DNA of 43,433 bases from an uncultured Eubacteriales bacterium (GCA_900555735.1 USMI01000003.1:1-43433); one strand, 5' to 3'; numbered from the stretch's first letter, positions 8,815 through 15,800 are shown. The notes: generated by a model not told the origin, from the letters alone. A program made the numbers and translations.

Positions 8815-9714
8815 TCAATCCTCGCGTCTGGGCGGGAGAATGAAAGAAGAGGGGTCTGCGTAGCCAAGGGAGCGGGGCTGCTGAGCTTCGCTGCGAAGAT
8901 ATTCATTGGTGGCCTGAATAGCGCCGCGCGTTGCCGACGCCACATCCCGGCCGGCAATAGCGGCGCAGGCGCCTACATCGCGGGCCAGTTTCATCATCTC
9001 GAGGTCTTTTTCGTGGCGGCGCTGCACGATCATATTGAAGGTTTCGCTGAGCTTTTCGACCTTCGCATTGATCTCGACAAAAACATTAAAAAAGCAGAAA
9101 TAGCCGAAGTTGCTGGCAAGAGCGTTTCTCAGCCGCTCGGTGATCTCGGTATTCAGAGACTGCGGCGCGAACGACAGCTTGGTGCTGAGAGAGAGCGAAT
9201 CCATACTGTTCAGGCAGCCGACTACTGCCGAGCGCAGGAACGACTCGATATCACAGGCTACGTTTGCGTGGATCTGCCCGGAGGCTACGGCGAAGGCGAG
9301 AGCGTCGGTATTTGAGACTGTGTAATTCAATCCCACTGAAATATCAGCAGAGATCGGTGCGCTGGAGCCATCGTTCAGAGTGATGAGGAAGTTAGGGCTG
9401 CGAGTCTGAACATTCAGTGAGAATGAGTCAGTACTTATTGCGATGATCGTATTTTTAAAGCCGATCAGACGAGAGGCGATGACGCCTCGTCCGGCGGGCA
9501 GGTTGTCCACTACGTCACCGGAACGGATGGGCCCGTGCAGCTCACCGCAGCTGTCGCAGAGATAGGCGACAATAGACAGAGGCTTGTCCGAGTCGATCCG
9601 CAGCGGTGCGTAGCTGGCGACCACTTCTTGTGTGGAGACAGGCTGGTTTTCGTTGCATGAGAGTTTAATCGTACGCTCCTGTCCTCCAAAAATCGTGTCA
9701 ATGATTGCACCCAT
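8815..9714 (-). CDS. SPFH/band-7-like protein (YdjI-like)
   Basis: Predicted membrane-associated scaffold of the stomatin/prohibitin/flotillin group, 299 residues. The N-terminal MGAIIDTIFGG start, a region with a CDSC pair around the first 80 residues, a beta-rich SPFH-like core (RLIGFKNTIIAISTDSFSLNV) and a helical C-terminal part (KVEKLSETFNMIVQRRHEKDLEMMK) are visible. The ATG at 9714 follows AAAGGAGATC by about 8 nt; the upstream ATG at 9735 lies before that site and is less likely. It follows the zinc-ribbon gene by 40 nt in the same direction, so the two are probably co-transcribed. The specific role is unknown; related proteins are tied to membrane stress (family knowledge). Confidence 0.72.
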   Translation of the reverse strand: MGAIIDTIFGGQERTIKLSCNENQPVSTQEVVASYAPLRIDSDKPLSIVAYLCDSCGELHGPIRSGDVVDNLPAGRGVIASRLIGFKNTIIAISTDSFSLNVQTRSPNFLITLNDGSSAPISADISVGLNYTVSNTDALAFAVASGQIHANVACDIESFLRSAVVGCLNSMDSLSLSTKLSFAPQSLNTEITERLRNALASNFGYFCFFNVFVEINAKVEKLSETFNMIVQRRHEKDLEMMKLARDVGACAAIAGRDVASATRGAIQATNEYLRSEAQQPRSLGYADPSSFILPPRRED

Positions 9715-9754
9715 TTTAATATGATCTCCTTTCATTTGTTGTTGTTTGATATGG

Positions 9755-10591
9755 TTACTTTTCCAGCGTTACGTTGCCAATGCAAGCCTGAAAGCTGCTT
9801 CCCCACCAGTTGGAGTTCGCATTATAGAGCTCTATACGAACAAGCTTAACCCCGACCAACGAAACACTAATTTCATACGGAAGCGTTGTCTTATCCGTAG
9901 TGTTTTGGTAGAGAAGCTCATTCGATTCTCCATCGTACACATAGATATATCCGGTTCCGTCATAGCCCGAATCTTCAGCCCGTGCGAAAGCGACTGCTCT
10001 GAGTTCGCTGTATTCTCCTCCGACATAGTAGGTAAGTGACTGCTCGCCGAAATCCTCGTAAGACATACAGGAGCGAAAACCGCTCTTGTAGGTGTTGCCG
10101 CAGTTGTCAGTAAGAGCGTACTCATAGTTTATCGAACCACTGGAAGAGAACGGTGTCAGCGTAGTCACATCCACAGATGTAATTTCCATCTCCGGCTCAA
10201 AGGTAGTGGGGTCTGGATAGGTCTCTTCCTGCTGAGCAGAAGCATCATCGTTATCTTCAAACTGACTGAGGGCCCGCTTTGTTGACAGATCGTTAATAAG
10301 AACTATTAGTACCAAGACTACGGCTACGATCACTCCGACCTTAGGCCGCCGGCGCGTGTAGTTGGGACGGTGGATCGGCGATTGGACGGGAGTAGAGACC
10401 GGCGCGGAGGTATAGGGACTTTGGGGAGCGACAGGTGCGCTGACCGGAGAGACGGGAGAGGAGCAGGCGGAAGATGCGCCAGCCGTTTGCGGGAAAATGG
10501 ATGAAGCCGTCCCACATACGGGACACACATTCAGCTCACTGGAATATCTCGTTCCACACCGTTGACAGGTTTTTGTCATATTCTCATACAT
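9755..10591 (-). CDS. zinc-ribbon, single-TM protein with NPCBM-like extracellular domain
   Basis: A 278-residue membrane protein. A zinc ribbon (CQRCG...CPVCG) occupies the first 30 residues, then a Pro/Ser/Ala-rich linker, an Arg-rich TRRRPK stop before one membrane helix (VGVIVAVVLVLIVLI), and an extracytoplasmic C-terminal domain of about 120 residues. This last domain has the look of NPCBM/NEW2 carbohydrate-binding modules (INYEYALTDNCGNTYKSG, YIYVYDGES, GVKLVRIELYN). Start 10591 is fixed by AGAGGAGGAATCAAT; the in-frame extension to 10678 is not needed. Neighbour of the SPFH gene. Topology suggests a sensor or anchor linking the cytoplasm with the cell surface (inference). Confidence 0.7.
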   Translation of the reverse strand: MYENMTKTCQRCGTRYSSELNVCPVCGTASSIFPQTAGASSACSSPVSPVSAPVAPQSPYTSAPVSTPVQSPIHRPNYTRRRPKVGVIVAVVLVLIVLINDLSTKRALSQFEDNDDASAQQEETYPDPTTFEPEMEITSVDVTTLTPFSSSGSINYEYALTDNCGNTYKSGFRSCMSYEDFGEQSLTYYVGGEYSELRAVAFARAEDSGYDGTGYIYVYDGESNELLYQNTTDKTTLPYEISVSLVGVKLVRIELYNANSNWWGSSFQACIGNVTLEK

Positions 10592-10712
10592 ATTGATTCC
10601 TCCTCTGTTTTTCATAAGCCCGATCACTTTATGTGTGTTTTGTAGTGTACCTATATGGTAATACCGCCTGATAAACATTATAGAGGGGGGAACATTTCAC
10701 ACCAGAATGAAG

Positions 10713-10751
10713 AAGCAAGAGGTATCAGACATCGTCTGATACCTCTTGCTT
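10713..10751. terminator. long hairpin overlapping the araC stop codon
   Basis: Perfect 18-bp stem (AAGCAAGAGGTATCAGAC and complement) with a 3-nt loop. It includes the last codons of araC. The plus-strand side is followed by TTT, the minus-strand side by a weak pyrimidine stretch, so it probably ends transcription in both directions. Confidence 0.6.
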
Positions 10752-11741
10752 TTTCATAACTTTGTCTTCCGACAGCCTCTGGCTGCGGCGGTATTCCAGC
10801 GGTGTGCAGGCGTAGGCCAGGCGGAAGGCGGCGGAGAATTTGCTCTGGTTGAGATATCTCACCCGTGCCGCCACGTCGATAACGGAAAGCTTTGTCTGCG
10901 CCAGCAGCTTTGCCGCCAGCAGCATCCGCTGTCCAGTCATATACTGGGCGATGCTCTGGCCGTACACGCCGTGGAAGTAGTTCTTCACGCTGCTTTCGCT
11001 GACGGAGAAGCGCTCCGCGAACTCCCGCACCGTGTGGGGTTGGGACAGATCGCCGGTAATGATGGCCTCGATCTGCTTGGCGATGGCCACCTGCGAGCGG
11101 GTGTAATAGACCGGCTGCCGGGGCTGGGACTGATCGTGCAGCAGCGCCAGCAGGTCGATGACGCCGGTTTTCAGCTGCACCGTACCCATGGCGGATTCCG
11201 CACCGGCATTGTCCAACAGCCGTCCGGAAAGCGTGTCCGGCAGGGGGAGTCTGGCGATATACGTTTCGCCGTCGGGGCAGTATTTCTCCCGCAGGGCCGC
11301 CAGCTCCACGCCGAAGCCATCCCGCAGCACCGGCAGGCCATGGCGCACCGTCTCCGGGTCGATAAACAGCTCGATACCCTCGTACACCCGACCGGGATAG
11401 ACGTACTCATTCAGGGCGAATTTCTCCGTCAGGGAGATGTGTCCGGCGGTAAGAAAGACGCTCTTGTTATCGTTCAGCATCAGCTCGCACCGGCCGCGGG
11501 TGCAGTAGTTGACGATCAGCGGACCCTTGGCTTCCGGCGCGGAGCTCTCCGGTGCCGGAGCGGGCCAGGAGGGTGCGTTGACAGAGATCAGCGCCAGCGT
11601 CACCCCGGCGAACAGGGGAATGAACCGCATGCGGCCGCTGCCTTCGCTGCCGGACAGCAGAAGCTCTGTGTAGTCCTCTCCCTCCCGGACGGTAACGCCG
11701 GGAAGACGGCGGCATTGTCTGACGATCTAGGCGGTATCCAT
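10725..11741 (-). pseudogene. AraC-family regulator of the ECF cassette, interrupted by amber codon 5
   Basis: Transcription factor with an N-terminal ligand-sensing half and a C-terminal double helix-turn-helix (TVREFAERFSVSESSVKNYF and LSVIDVAARVRYLNQSKFSAAF). The natural start appears to be ATG 11741, with AGAAAGGAACC just upstream and an MDTA start, but codon 5 is TAG (11727-11729), one base from CAG (Gln). The frame downstream is open to the stop at 10725, and it continues family-like sequence (IVRQCRRLPGVTVREGED) before the next ATG at 11630, which has no good ribosome site. Hence either a recent nonsense allele, reinitiation at 11630 (301 aa) or suppression. It diverges from the ECF operon it likely controlled. 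Confidence 0.75.
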
Positions 11742-11831
11742 GGCGTGGTTCCTTTCTGTGTGGGTGAGAATCTGTTACCGTTTTGGAGCGAAAATGCCCA
11801 ATGGGAGGTAGATACCGCCCACAGTGCTTGC

Positions 11832-11837
11832 TATAAT
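11832..11837 (+). promoter_or_regulatory. -10 box of the ECF cassette promoter
   Basis: Perfect TATAAT without a recognisable -35 hexamer at 16-18 bp, which would fit activator-dependent transcription. The palindromic operator follows 7 bp downstream. Confidence 0.55.
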
Positions 11838-11843
11838 ATCTGC

Positions 11844-11863
11844 TGGTTAGCGAAAACTAACCA
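11844..11863 (+). promoter_or_regulatory. palindromic operator TGGTTAG-N6-CTAACCA
   Basis: Two 7-bp arms with a 6-nt spacer, placed where transcription of the ECF operon should start, between the -10 box and the ribosome site (CGGAGG). A second copy of the 6-bp arms with the same spacing lies after the cassette (13937-13954). The binding protein is unknown; position suggests repression. Confidence 0.6.
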
Positions 11864-11884
11864 AAACGCTTCGGAGGTAACGAT

Positions 11885-12232
11885 ATGAATCAAAAACTTC
11901 AGGCAAAAGATCTGATCAATATCGGTCTTTTCACCGTACTTTACTTTGTGCTGGGCTGCTGCGTGGCCATCCCCATCGGCTTTGTGCCCATCTTCCTGCC
12001 TATCCTCGGCGCCCTGTGGACGCTGATCACCGGCATCCCCTTTATGCTGTTCGCTGTCCGTGTCAAGAAGTTCGGCATGGTGACCATCATGGCCATCCTC
12101 GCCGGTATTCTTATGGGCCTGACCGGCATGGGCTTCTGGGGTGTTCCCATGGGCGTGGTGTTCGGCCTGCTGGGCGGCCTGATCGGCAAGGCGCTGCTGA
12201 AAAAGCACTTCGCCAAGGCCGGCATTGCCTGA
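11885..12232 (+). CDS. ECF transporter S component, MptD family, internally deleted
   Basis: Substrate-binding membrane subunit of an energy-coupling-factor importer. The visible protein is 115 residues; family members are roughly 190-200. The N-terminal half (MNQKLQAKDLINIG, four hydrophobic segments) and the very C-terminal LLGKK-like tail (LLKKHFAKAGIA) are both recognisable, but they are joined directly at GLLGGLIGK, so about 75-80 central residues, including membrane segments, are missing in frame. The similar sequence at both ends of the gap (LLG-LI and LGGLIG) would favour a recombination deletion. It is probably non-functional. The ribosome site CGGAGG lies 7-12 nt upstream. Stop and the next ATG overlap by one base. 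Confidence 0.8.
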   Translation: MNQKLQAKDLINIGLFTVLYFVLGCCVAIPIGFVPIFLPILGALWTLITGIPFMLFAVRVKKFGMVTIMAILAGILMGLTGMGFWGVPMGVVFGLLGGLIGKALLKKHFAKAGIA

Positions 12233-12935
12233 TGGAGACCCTGACCCATACCGCAAAGCGCCGGGGCCTGCTGTTGGATCCCCGCACCAAGCTGCTGATG
12301 CTGTCTACCGGCAACAGCGGCGTTATGAACATCGTCAAGCCGGTGCTGAGAGTGCTGCCCTTTATCCTGCTGCTGACGGAGGGGCGGTGGAAAACAGCAC
12401 TGAAATACTTGGTGCTGTACGCCGTGTGCTTCGCGCTGGAGCGGGTGGCGCTGTACTGCCTGTCGGGTCTTCCCGCATTTTTGCTGCTGGCGGTATGCGC
12501 CATCATGCCCCGTTTTGCACCCGGTATCATGATGGGTGCGTTCCTGATCGCGTCCACCTCGGTCAGCGATTTCATGGCGGCCATGAAGCGGATGTACGTT
12601 TCCGAGAAGATCGTCATTCCCCTGTCGGTGATCTTCGCTTTTTCCCCACCATCGGTGAGGAGAACGCCGCCATTACAGACGCCATGCGGATGCGGGGCAT
12701 CCGCTTCGGCGGAAAGCACCCCGGCAAAATGGTGGAGTACCGGCTGATCCCGCTGATGATCTCGGTGGTGAAGATCGGCGACGAGTTGTCCGCCGCCGCC
12801 CTGACCCGGGGCTTAGGCGCGCCGGTTCAGCGCACGGATATCTGTAAGATCGGGTTTCACTGGCAGGACATCGTGATGATCCTCATTTGTATCGCGGGCT
12901 TTGCCCTGACGTTGGGAAGCAGGTGGCTGGGATGA
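12232..12935 (+). pseudogene. ECF transporter T component (EcfT-like), frameshifted
   Basis: Membrane coupling subunit between S component and ATPase. The first frame reads from ATG 12232 (RGLLLDPRTKLLMLSTGN, several membrane segments) to VIFAF at about 12640. The following family-like sequence FPTIGEENAAITDAMRMRGIRFGG...ELSAAALTRGLG continues in another frame to the stop at 12935. One missing T in the T5C4 run at 12639-12647 explains the switch: six T would restore one continuous frame. The coupling helix motifs of EcfT (AMRMRG and AALTRG) lie after the shift and would be lost. Joined to the S-component by a one-base overlap and to the ATPase gene by ATGA. Confidence 0.85.
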
Positions 12936-13879
12936 TCCATATGGACCATGTGACATTTACCTATCAGTCGGACGCCGCCGGAGGCGTCCGGGACATTGAC
13001 CTGACCATCCCGGAGGGACAGGTGGCGGTGCTGTGCGGCGAGAGCGGCTGCGGTAAGACCACCGTGACAAGGCTTATCAACGGTTTGATCCCCCACTATT
13101 TCGAGGGGAAGCTGTCCGGCAGCGTGCATGTGGGCGGCAAAGACGTGGCCCGGCAGGCCCTGATGGCCGACGGCAGCACCGGCAGCCGCCAGACGGCGGC
13201 GCTGCGGGACTTCCGCTTTGCCTACAAAAACGCGACGGAGACGCTGCATATCGGCGATGCCGATATCCCCTATGGCGGTATTATCGGCATCATCGGCCAC
13301 AACGGGGCAGGGAAGTCCACCTTCTCCCGCTGCTTCTGCGGCTTGGAGAAGCGCTGCGGTACCGTTACAGTGGACGGCATTGCCTTCCGGCCCAAGGAGC
13401 GGCTGAACCGCTGCTATATGGTCATGCAGGATGTGGGCCACCAGCTCTTTACGGAAAGCGTGCTGGACGAGGTGCTGATTAGTATGGCTGAGGAGGACGA
13501 GACAGCCGTCAAGGACATTCTGGCCCGCCTTGACCTGACGCCCTATCTGGAGCGCCATCCGGCGTCCCTGTCCGGCGGACAAAAGCAGCGGCTGGCCATC
13601 GCCTCCGCTATGGCGGCGGAGCGCTCGGTGGTGTTTCTGGACGAGCCTACCAGCAGTTTGGACTACCGGCATATGCTGCAAACGGCCCAACTTCTCAAGG
13701 AGCTGCGGCAAAACGGCAAGACCGTCTATGTCATCACCCAAGATCCGGAGCTGATCTGCCAGTGCTGCACCGATATTCTCCATCTGGAAGCCGGTCATAT
13801 CGCGGCCTGCTATCCCATGGATGCTGCCGGCGTCGGCAGGATACGGGACTTTTTCCGTGTAGATGGGGTAACAACTTGA
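12932..13879 (+). CDS. ECF-type ATPase, tandem NBD with the first domain truncated
   Basis: Energising subunit, 315 residues instead of about 480-500 for the tandem-domain family. The first nucleotide-binding domain keeps its Walker A (GESGCGKTT, about residues 36-44) and NGLIPHYFEGKLSG but then jumps at about GGKDVARQ to the start of the second domain, losing its Q-loop, signature and Walker B. The second domain is full-length: Walker A GHNGAGKST, VMQDVGHQLF Q-loop, LSGGQKQR, FLDEPTSSLD. Its H-loop reads VITQDPEL, with Gln270 (CAA at 13739-13741) where the family has His. Two defects therefore affect catalysis. ATG 12932 overlaps the stop of the T-component gene. Confidence 0.85.
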   Translation: MIHMDHVTFTYQSDAAGGVRDIDLTIPEGQVAVLCGESGCGKTTVTRLINGLIPHYFEGKLSGSVHVGGKDVARQALMADGSTGSRQTAALRDFRFAYKNATETLHIGDADIPYGGIIGIIGHNGAGKSTFSRCFCGLEKRCGTVTVDGIAFRPKERLNRCYMVMQDVGHQLFTESVLDEVLISMAEEDETAVKDILARLDLTPYLERHPASLSGGQKQRLAIASAMAAERSVVFLDEPTSSLDYRHMLQTAQLLKELRQNGKTVYVITQDPELICQCCTDILHLEAGHIAACYPMDAAGVGRIRDFFRVDGVTT

Positions 13880-13892
13880 TTGCGTCCTTATG

Positions 13893-13924
13893 CTCCGCTG
13901 TCATTCCGACAGCGGAGGATTTTA
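13893..13924 (+). terminator. terminator of the ECF cassette
   Basis: 10-bp stem CTCCGCTGTC with its complement, 5-nt loop, followed by GATTTTATA. Begins 14 nt past the ATPase stop. Confidence 0.85.
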
Positions 13925-13936
13925 TATGCATGGAGA

Positions 13937-13954
13937 GGTTAGGCGCGACTAACC
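13937..13954. promoter_or_regulatory. second copy of the palindrome GGTTAG-N6-CTAACC
   Basis: Same 6-bp arms and spacing as the operator upstream of the cassette, different spacer (GCGCGA). It sits behind the cassette terminator with no plus-strand gene after it, so it may be the leftover operator of a deleted second operon. Confidence 0.55.
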
Positions 13955-13965
13955 AATAGGCCAAC

Positions 13966-13990
13966 AAAAAGCTGCCTTTCGGCAGTTTTT
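13966..13990. terminator. bidirectional terminator between ECF cassette and vanZ
   Basis: CTGCC-TTTC-GGCAG stem with AAAAA before and TTTTT after, so it can serve both converging units. Confidence 0.85.
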
Positions 13991-14074
13991 GCTTGGCGCG
14001 GAAATTATTAGTATTGTAGCATGCTGTTCTTGTACTTGCAAGAGCAATACGATGATTTCGCCCAAAAGTCTGAC

Positions 14075-14511
14075 TTACCGCCGCAGATGCCGCACGATCC
14101 GGCTCAGCAGCCAAAGAAGGAGCAGGCCTGCGGCGCTTCCGCCCAGATCCAGCAGCACGTCCTGTACCTGTGCGCTGCGGCCTTCCACAAACAGCTGGAT
14201 GGTTTCGTCCGTTACCGCTGCCGCCAGTGCACACAGCAGCACATAGCTCCAATGAAAGAGGGAAGTCCTCCCATGTACCAGCAGCTGTGCGCCCAGCAGT
14301 ACGCCCAGCGCGGCATATTCGCTGAAATGCGCCAGCTTGCGCACCAGATGGTCGGTCACGTTACCCTTTCCCACAAACAGCTCCAGAAATGGCGTGAGCA
14401 GCGCGCCGACGCGCCCGCTCTCCGCCGCTGACGCCTCGCCGGTACCATGGAGTGGCCCCAGATAAACAAAAGCATCAGCACCAGCAGCACCGTAAGGATC
14501 GTTTTCTTCAT
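14075..14511 (-). pseudogene. VanZ family membrane protein, frameshifted
   Basis: Small VanZ-like integral membrane protein of unknown precise role. The N-terminal part (MKKTILTVLLVLMLLFIWGHSM, from ATG 14511) is in one frame; the rest, starting EASAAESGRVGALL and continuing through the VanZ core KLAHFSEYAALGVLLGA, TDETIQLFVEGRSAQVQDVLLD and a last helix, is in another. Adding one base near 14439-14442 (CGCCGG to CGCCCGG on the plus strand) joins them into one protein of normal VanZ size. The region from 14374 down is open on its own but lacks the first helix. Translation was probably coupled to the short ORF before it, whose end contains GGAGGAAG. Confidence 0.75.
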
Positions 14512-14518
14512 CCGCTTT

Positions 14519-14614
14519 TTACTTCCTCCAGACGAATTTGTCTACAACGCCGGTGTAGCTCTGGATGATCTTGACCACCTTCGTGGAGACGGTTTCGTCG
14601 ATTGATCTGCCCAT
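14519..14614 (-). CDS. 31-codon ORF, possibly the 3' remnant of a larger gene
   Basis: Reads MGRSIDETVSTKVVKIIQ and ends in VDKFVWRK, 7 nt before the vanZ start and supplying its ribosome site. It has no ribosome site of its own and its first codons fall inside a 15-bp inverted repeat, so it looks like the tail of a gene cut at the repeat rather than a true small gene. I cannot name the parent. Confidence 0.35.
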   Translation of the reverse strand: MGRSIDETVSTKVVKIIQSYTGVVDKFVWRK

Positions 14615-14632
14615 TGTGCAGACCAATCGACG
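14596..14632. repeat. 15-bp inverted repeat near the 31-codon ORF
   Basis: CGTCGATTGATCTGC pairs with GCAGACCAATCGACG with one mismatch and a 7-nt loop. It is at the break between the remnant ORF and the 76-nt stretch before the next gene; could be a terminator without T-run or an end left by an excised element. Confidence 0.5.
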
Positions 14633-14708
14633 TACTAAGTATACCACGATACAACCATTTTGAAAAGGGGGGATAGCGGATGCGCAACTGCGGCGGACAC
14701 GTCGTTTC

Positions 14709-15524
14709 TTATTCGCCTAAGGTAAAGTTCGGGTCGCTCATTAAACGATCTAAAATAACGTCGATATCCTCCTGCATCATGCGCAATGTACCGTATTCAG
14801 CTTCTGTGTACTGCGTCTCATCGATCTCATAAGACACAATATAAATCGGCGTCTGCTGGTATGTGCCAAAGAAAATAGCGTTTTCGCTTTCTGTAAAACT
14901 CAGATCAAACAATTTAACGCCATTGCCGGAGAAACTTACACCGTTGTCGGTCACCGCCGTCTCTATGGTGTCCTGCCATCTTGCAGGGTAATATAGTGCC
15001 ATCCCGCCGGCTTTAATTGTAAATGTTTCATTATCTTCTGGCTCCACGATCAGATTGACGGCAAAGTTATAGTCCGCCTCCAGATTATTCAGGATCGTAT
15101 TGATGCCGTCCTGATAGATCTGATACTCTGTGTAGCGCTCGTTTTCACTGTCAAGTTCAGGAATATTGGCATAAACTACGGTGTTATTGTCTTCTTCCAA
15201 CAGGGTACCCAGTAGAATATCACCCTCCCCGCCAAAAATCACAGAAAAAAGCTCTGTGCTATCAGCACGCATCTTGAAGGATAACGTATAAGGTTCTGTG
15301 CAGATAACTTCATGCATCACATTGTCCTGAAATACCTCCGGAACTTTCAGGTCGGCATAAGGCGTTGATACGACGATAGTCTCTCCTTCCTCCACCGCCT
15401 GCGCAATCTTGCCCAGCGGATCCTCCTTTGCACAAGCTGCCAGCAGCAGCATGCAAAGCGCAGTAAACATAACAAAATAAGCCTTTTTCGTATTTCTCTC
15501 CCTAATTACAATTGCCCTTCTCAA
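14709..15524 (-). CDS. lipoprotein with two tandem copies of an uncharacterised domain
   Basis: Secreted membrane-anchored protein, up to 271 residues. The lipobox LLAAC is visible. The mature part divides into two similar halves of about 110-120 residues, each with a beta strand set ending in an IVSYEID- or VVYANIP-like strand and a helix (YTEYQIYQDGINTILNNL; YGTLRMMQEDIDVILDRL). A third copy forms the single domain of the EPS-locus lipoprotein at 23227. The start is unclear: the listed TTG 15524 has no spaced ribosome site, whereas a good GGGAGAG site precedes ACG AAA AAG (ACG at 15491), just where a normal ATG with a KK signal-peptide start is expected. Own promoter upstream; acidic throughout. 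Function unknown. Confidence 0.78.
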   Translation of the reverse strand: MRRAIVIRERNTKKAYFVMFTALCMLLLAACAKEDPLGKIAQAVEEGETIVVSTPYADLKVPEVFQDNVMHEVICTEPYTLSFKMRADSTELFSVIFGGEGDILLGTLLEEDNNTVVYANIPELDSENERYTEYQIYQDGINTILNNLEADYNFAVNLIVEPEDNETFTIKAGGMALYYPARWQDTIETAVTDNGVSFSGNGVKLFDLSFTESENAIFFGTYQQTPIYIVSYEIDETQYTEAEYGTLRMMQEDIDVILDRLMSDPNFTLGE

Positions 15525-15535
15525 TCCCTGAAATA

Positions 15536-15556
15536 GAGGTCTCTTGTGTAGACCTC
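15536..15556. repeat. hairpin GAGGTCT-N7-AGACCTC in the lipoprotein leader
   Basis: Perfect 7-bp stem in the 5' leader of the minus-strand lipoprotein mRNA, overlapping the end of the 40-bp inverted element. Confidence 0.5.
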
Positions 15557-15592
15557 ATCTCCGGCAGGACTGCTTCGTAGAGTTACCAAATC
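15553..15592 (-). repeat. left copy of the 40-bp inverted element flanking the recombinase
   Basis: 37 of 40 bases match the reverse complement of 17031-17070 (GATTTGGTAACTCT, CGAAGC and CCTGCCGGAGATGAGG blocks shared). Each copy lies in the leader of an outward-facing gene: here the lipoprotein, on the right cpsC. Confidence 0.9.
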
Positions 15593-15618
15593 TATGTGAC
15601 AAAAAAATCTCAAAATTT

Positions 15619-15646
15619 ATTTTAAGTGTACCACACAATATATCAA
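15619..15646 (-). promoter_or_regulatory. promoter of the two-domain lipoprotein gene
   Basis: Minus strand TTGATA (15646-15641), 16-bp spacer, TAAAAT (15624-15619). The remaining 300-nt gap (15525-15826) holds the inverted element, this promoter and small palindromes. Confidence 0.7.
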
Positions 15647-15683
15647 AACGCAACCTGCTTTCGGAAAAAAATCGTAATACTTG

Positions 15684-15701
15684 CGGTATGTCAGTATACC
15701 G
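15684..15701. promoter_or_regulatory. operator-like palindrome CGGTAT-N6-ATACCG
   Basis: Two 6-bp arms with a 6-nt spacer in the divergent region between lipoprotein and recombinase genes. It may bind a dimeric regulator; no partner known. Confidence 0.35.
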
Positions 15702-15775
15702 GGCGGAAAATTTTGCGGTTTCTAAACGGAACAAACGACAAACGCCGTCTGCACAGCCGTCGAAATTTGTCGACT

Positions 15776-15800
15776 TTTGCTGGATAATTTATCCAGCAAA
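15776..15800 (+). promoter_or_regulatory. stem-loop upstream of the recombinase gene
   Basis: TTTGCTGGAT and ATCCAGCAAA, 10-bp perfect stem with a 5-nt loop, ending 12 nt before the AAGGAGGAG ribosome site. Could be a leader hairpin or a recombinase binding site. Confidence 0.5.

Noticed and set aside
11844..11863. DtxR/IdeR iron box at the ECF promoter
   Set aside because: The half-sites GGTTAG/CTAACC match the iron-box words but the 6-nt spacer is much wider than in the known 19-bp box, so I left the binding protein open.
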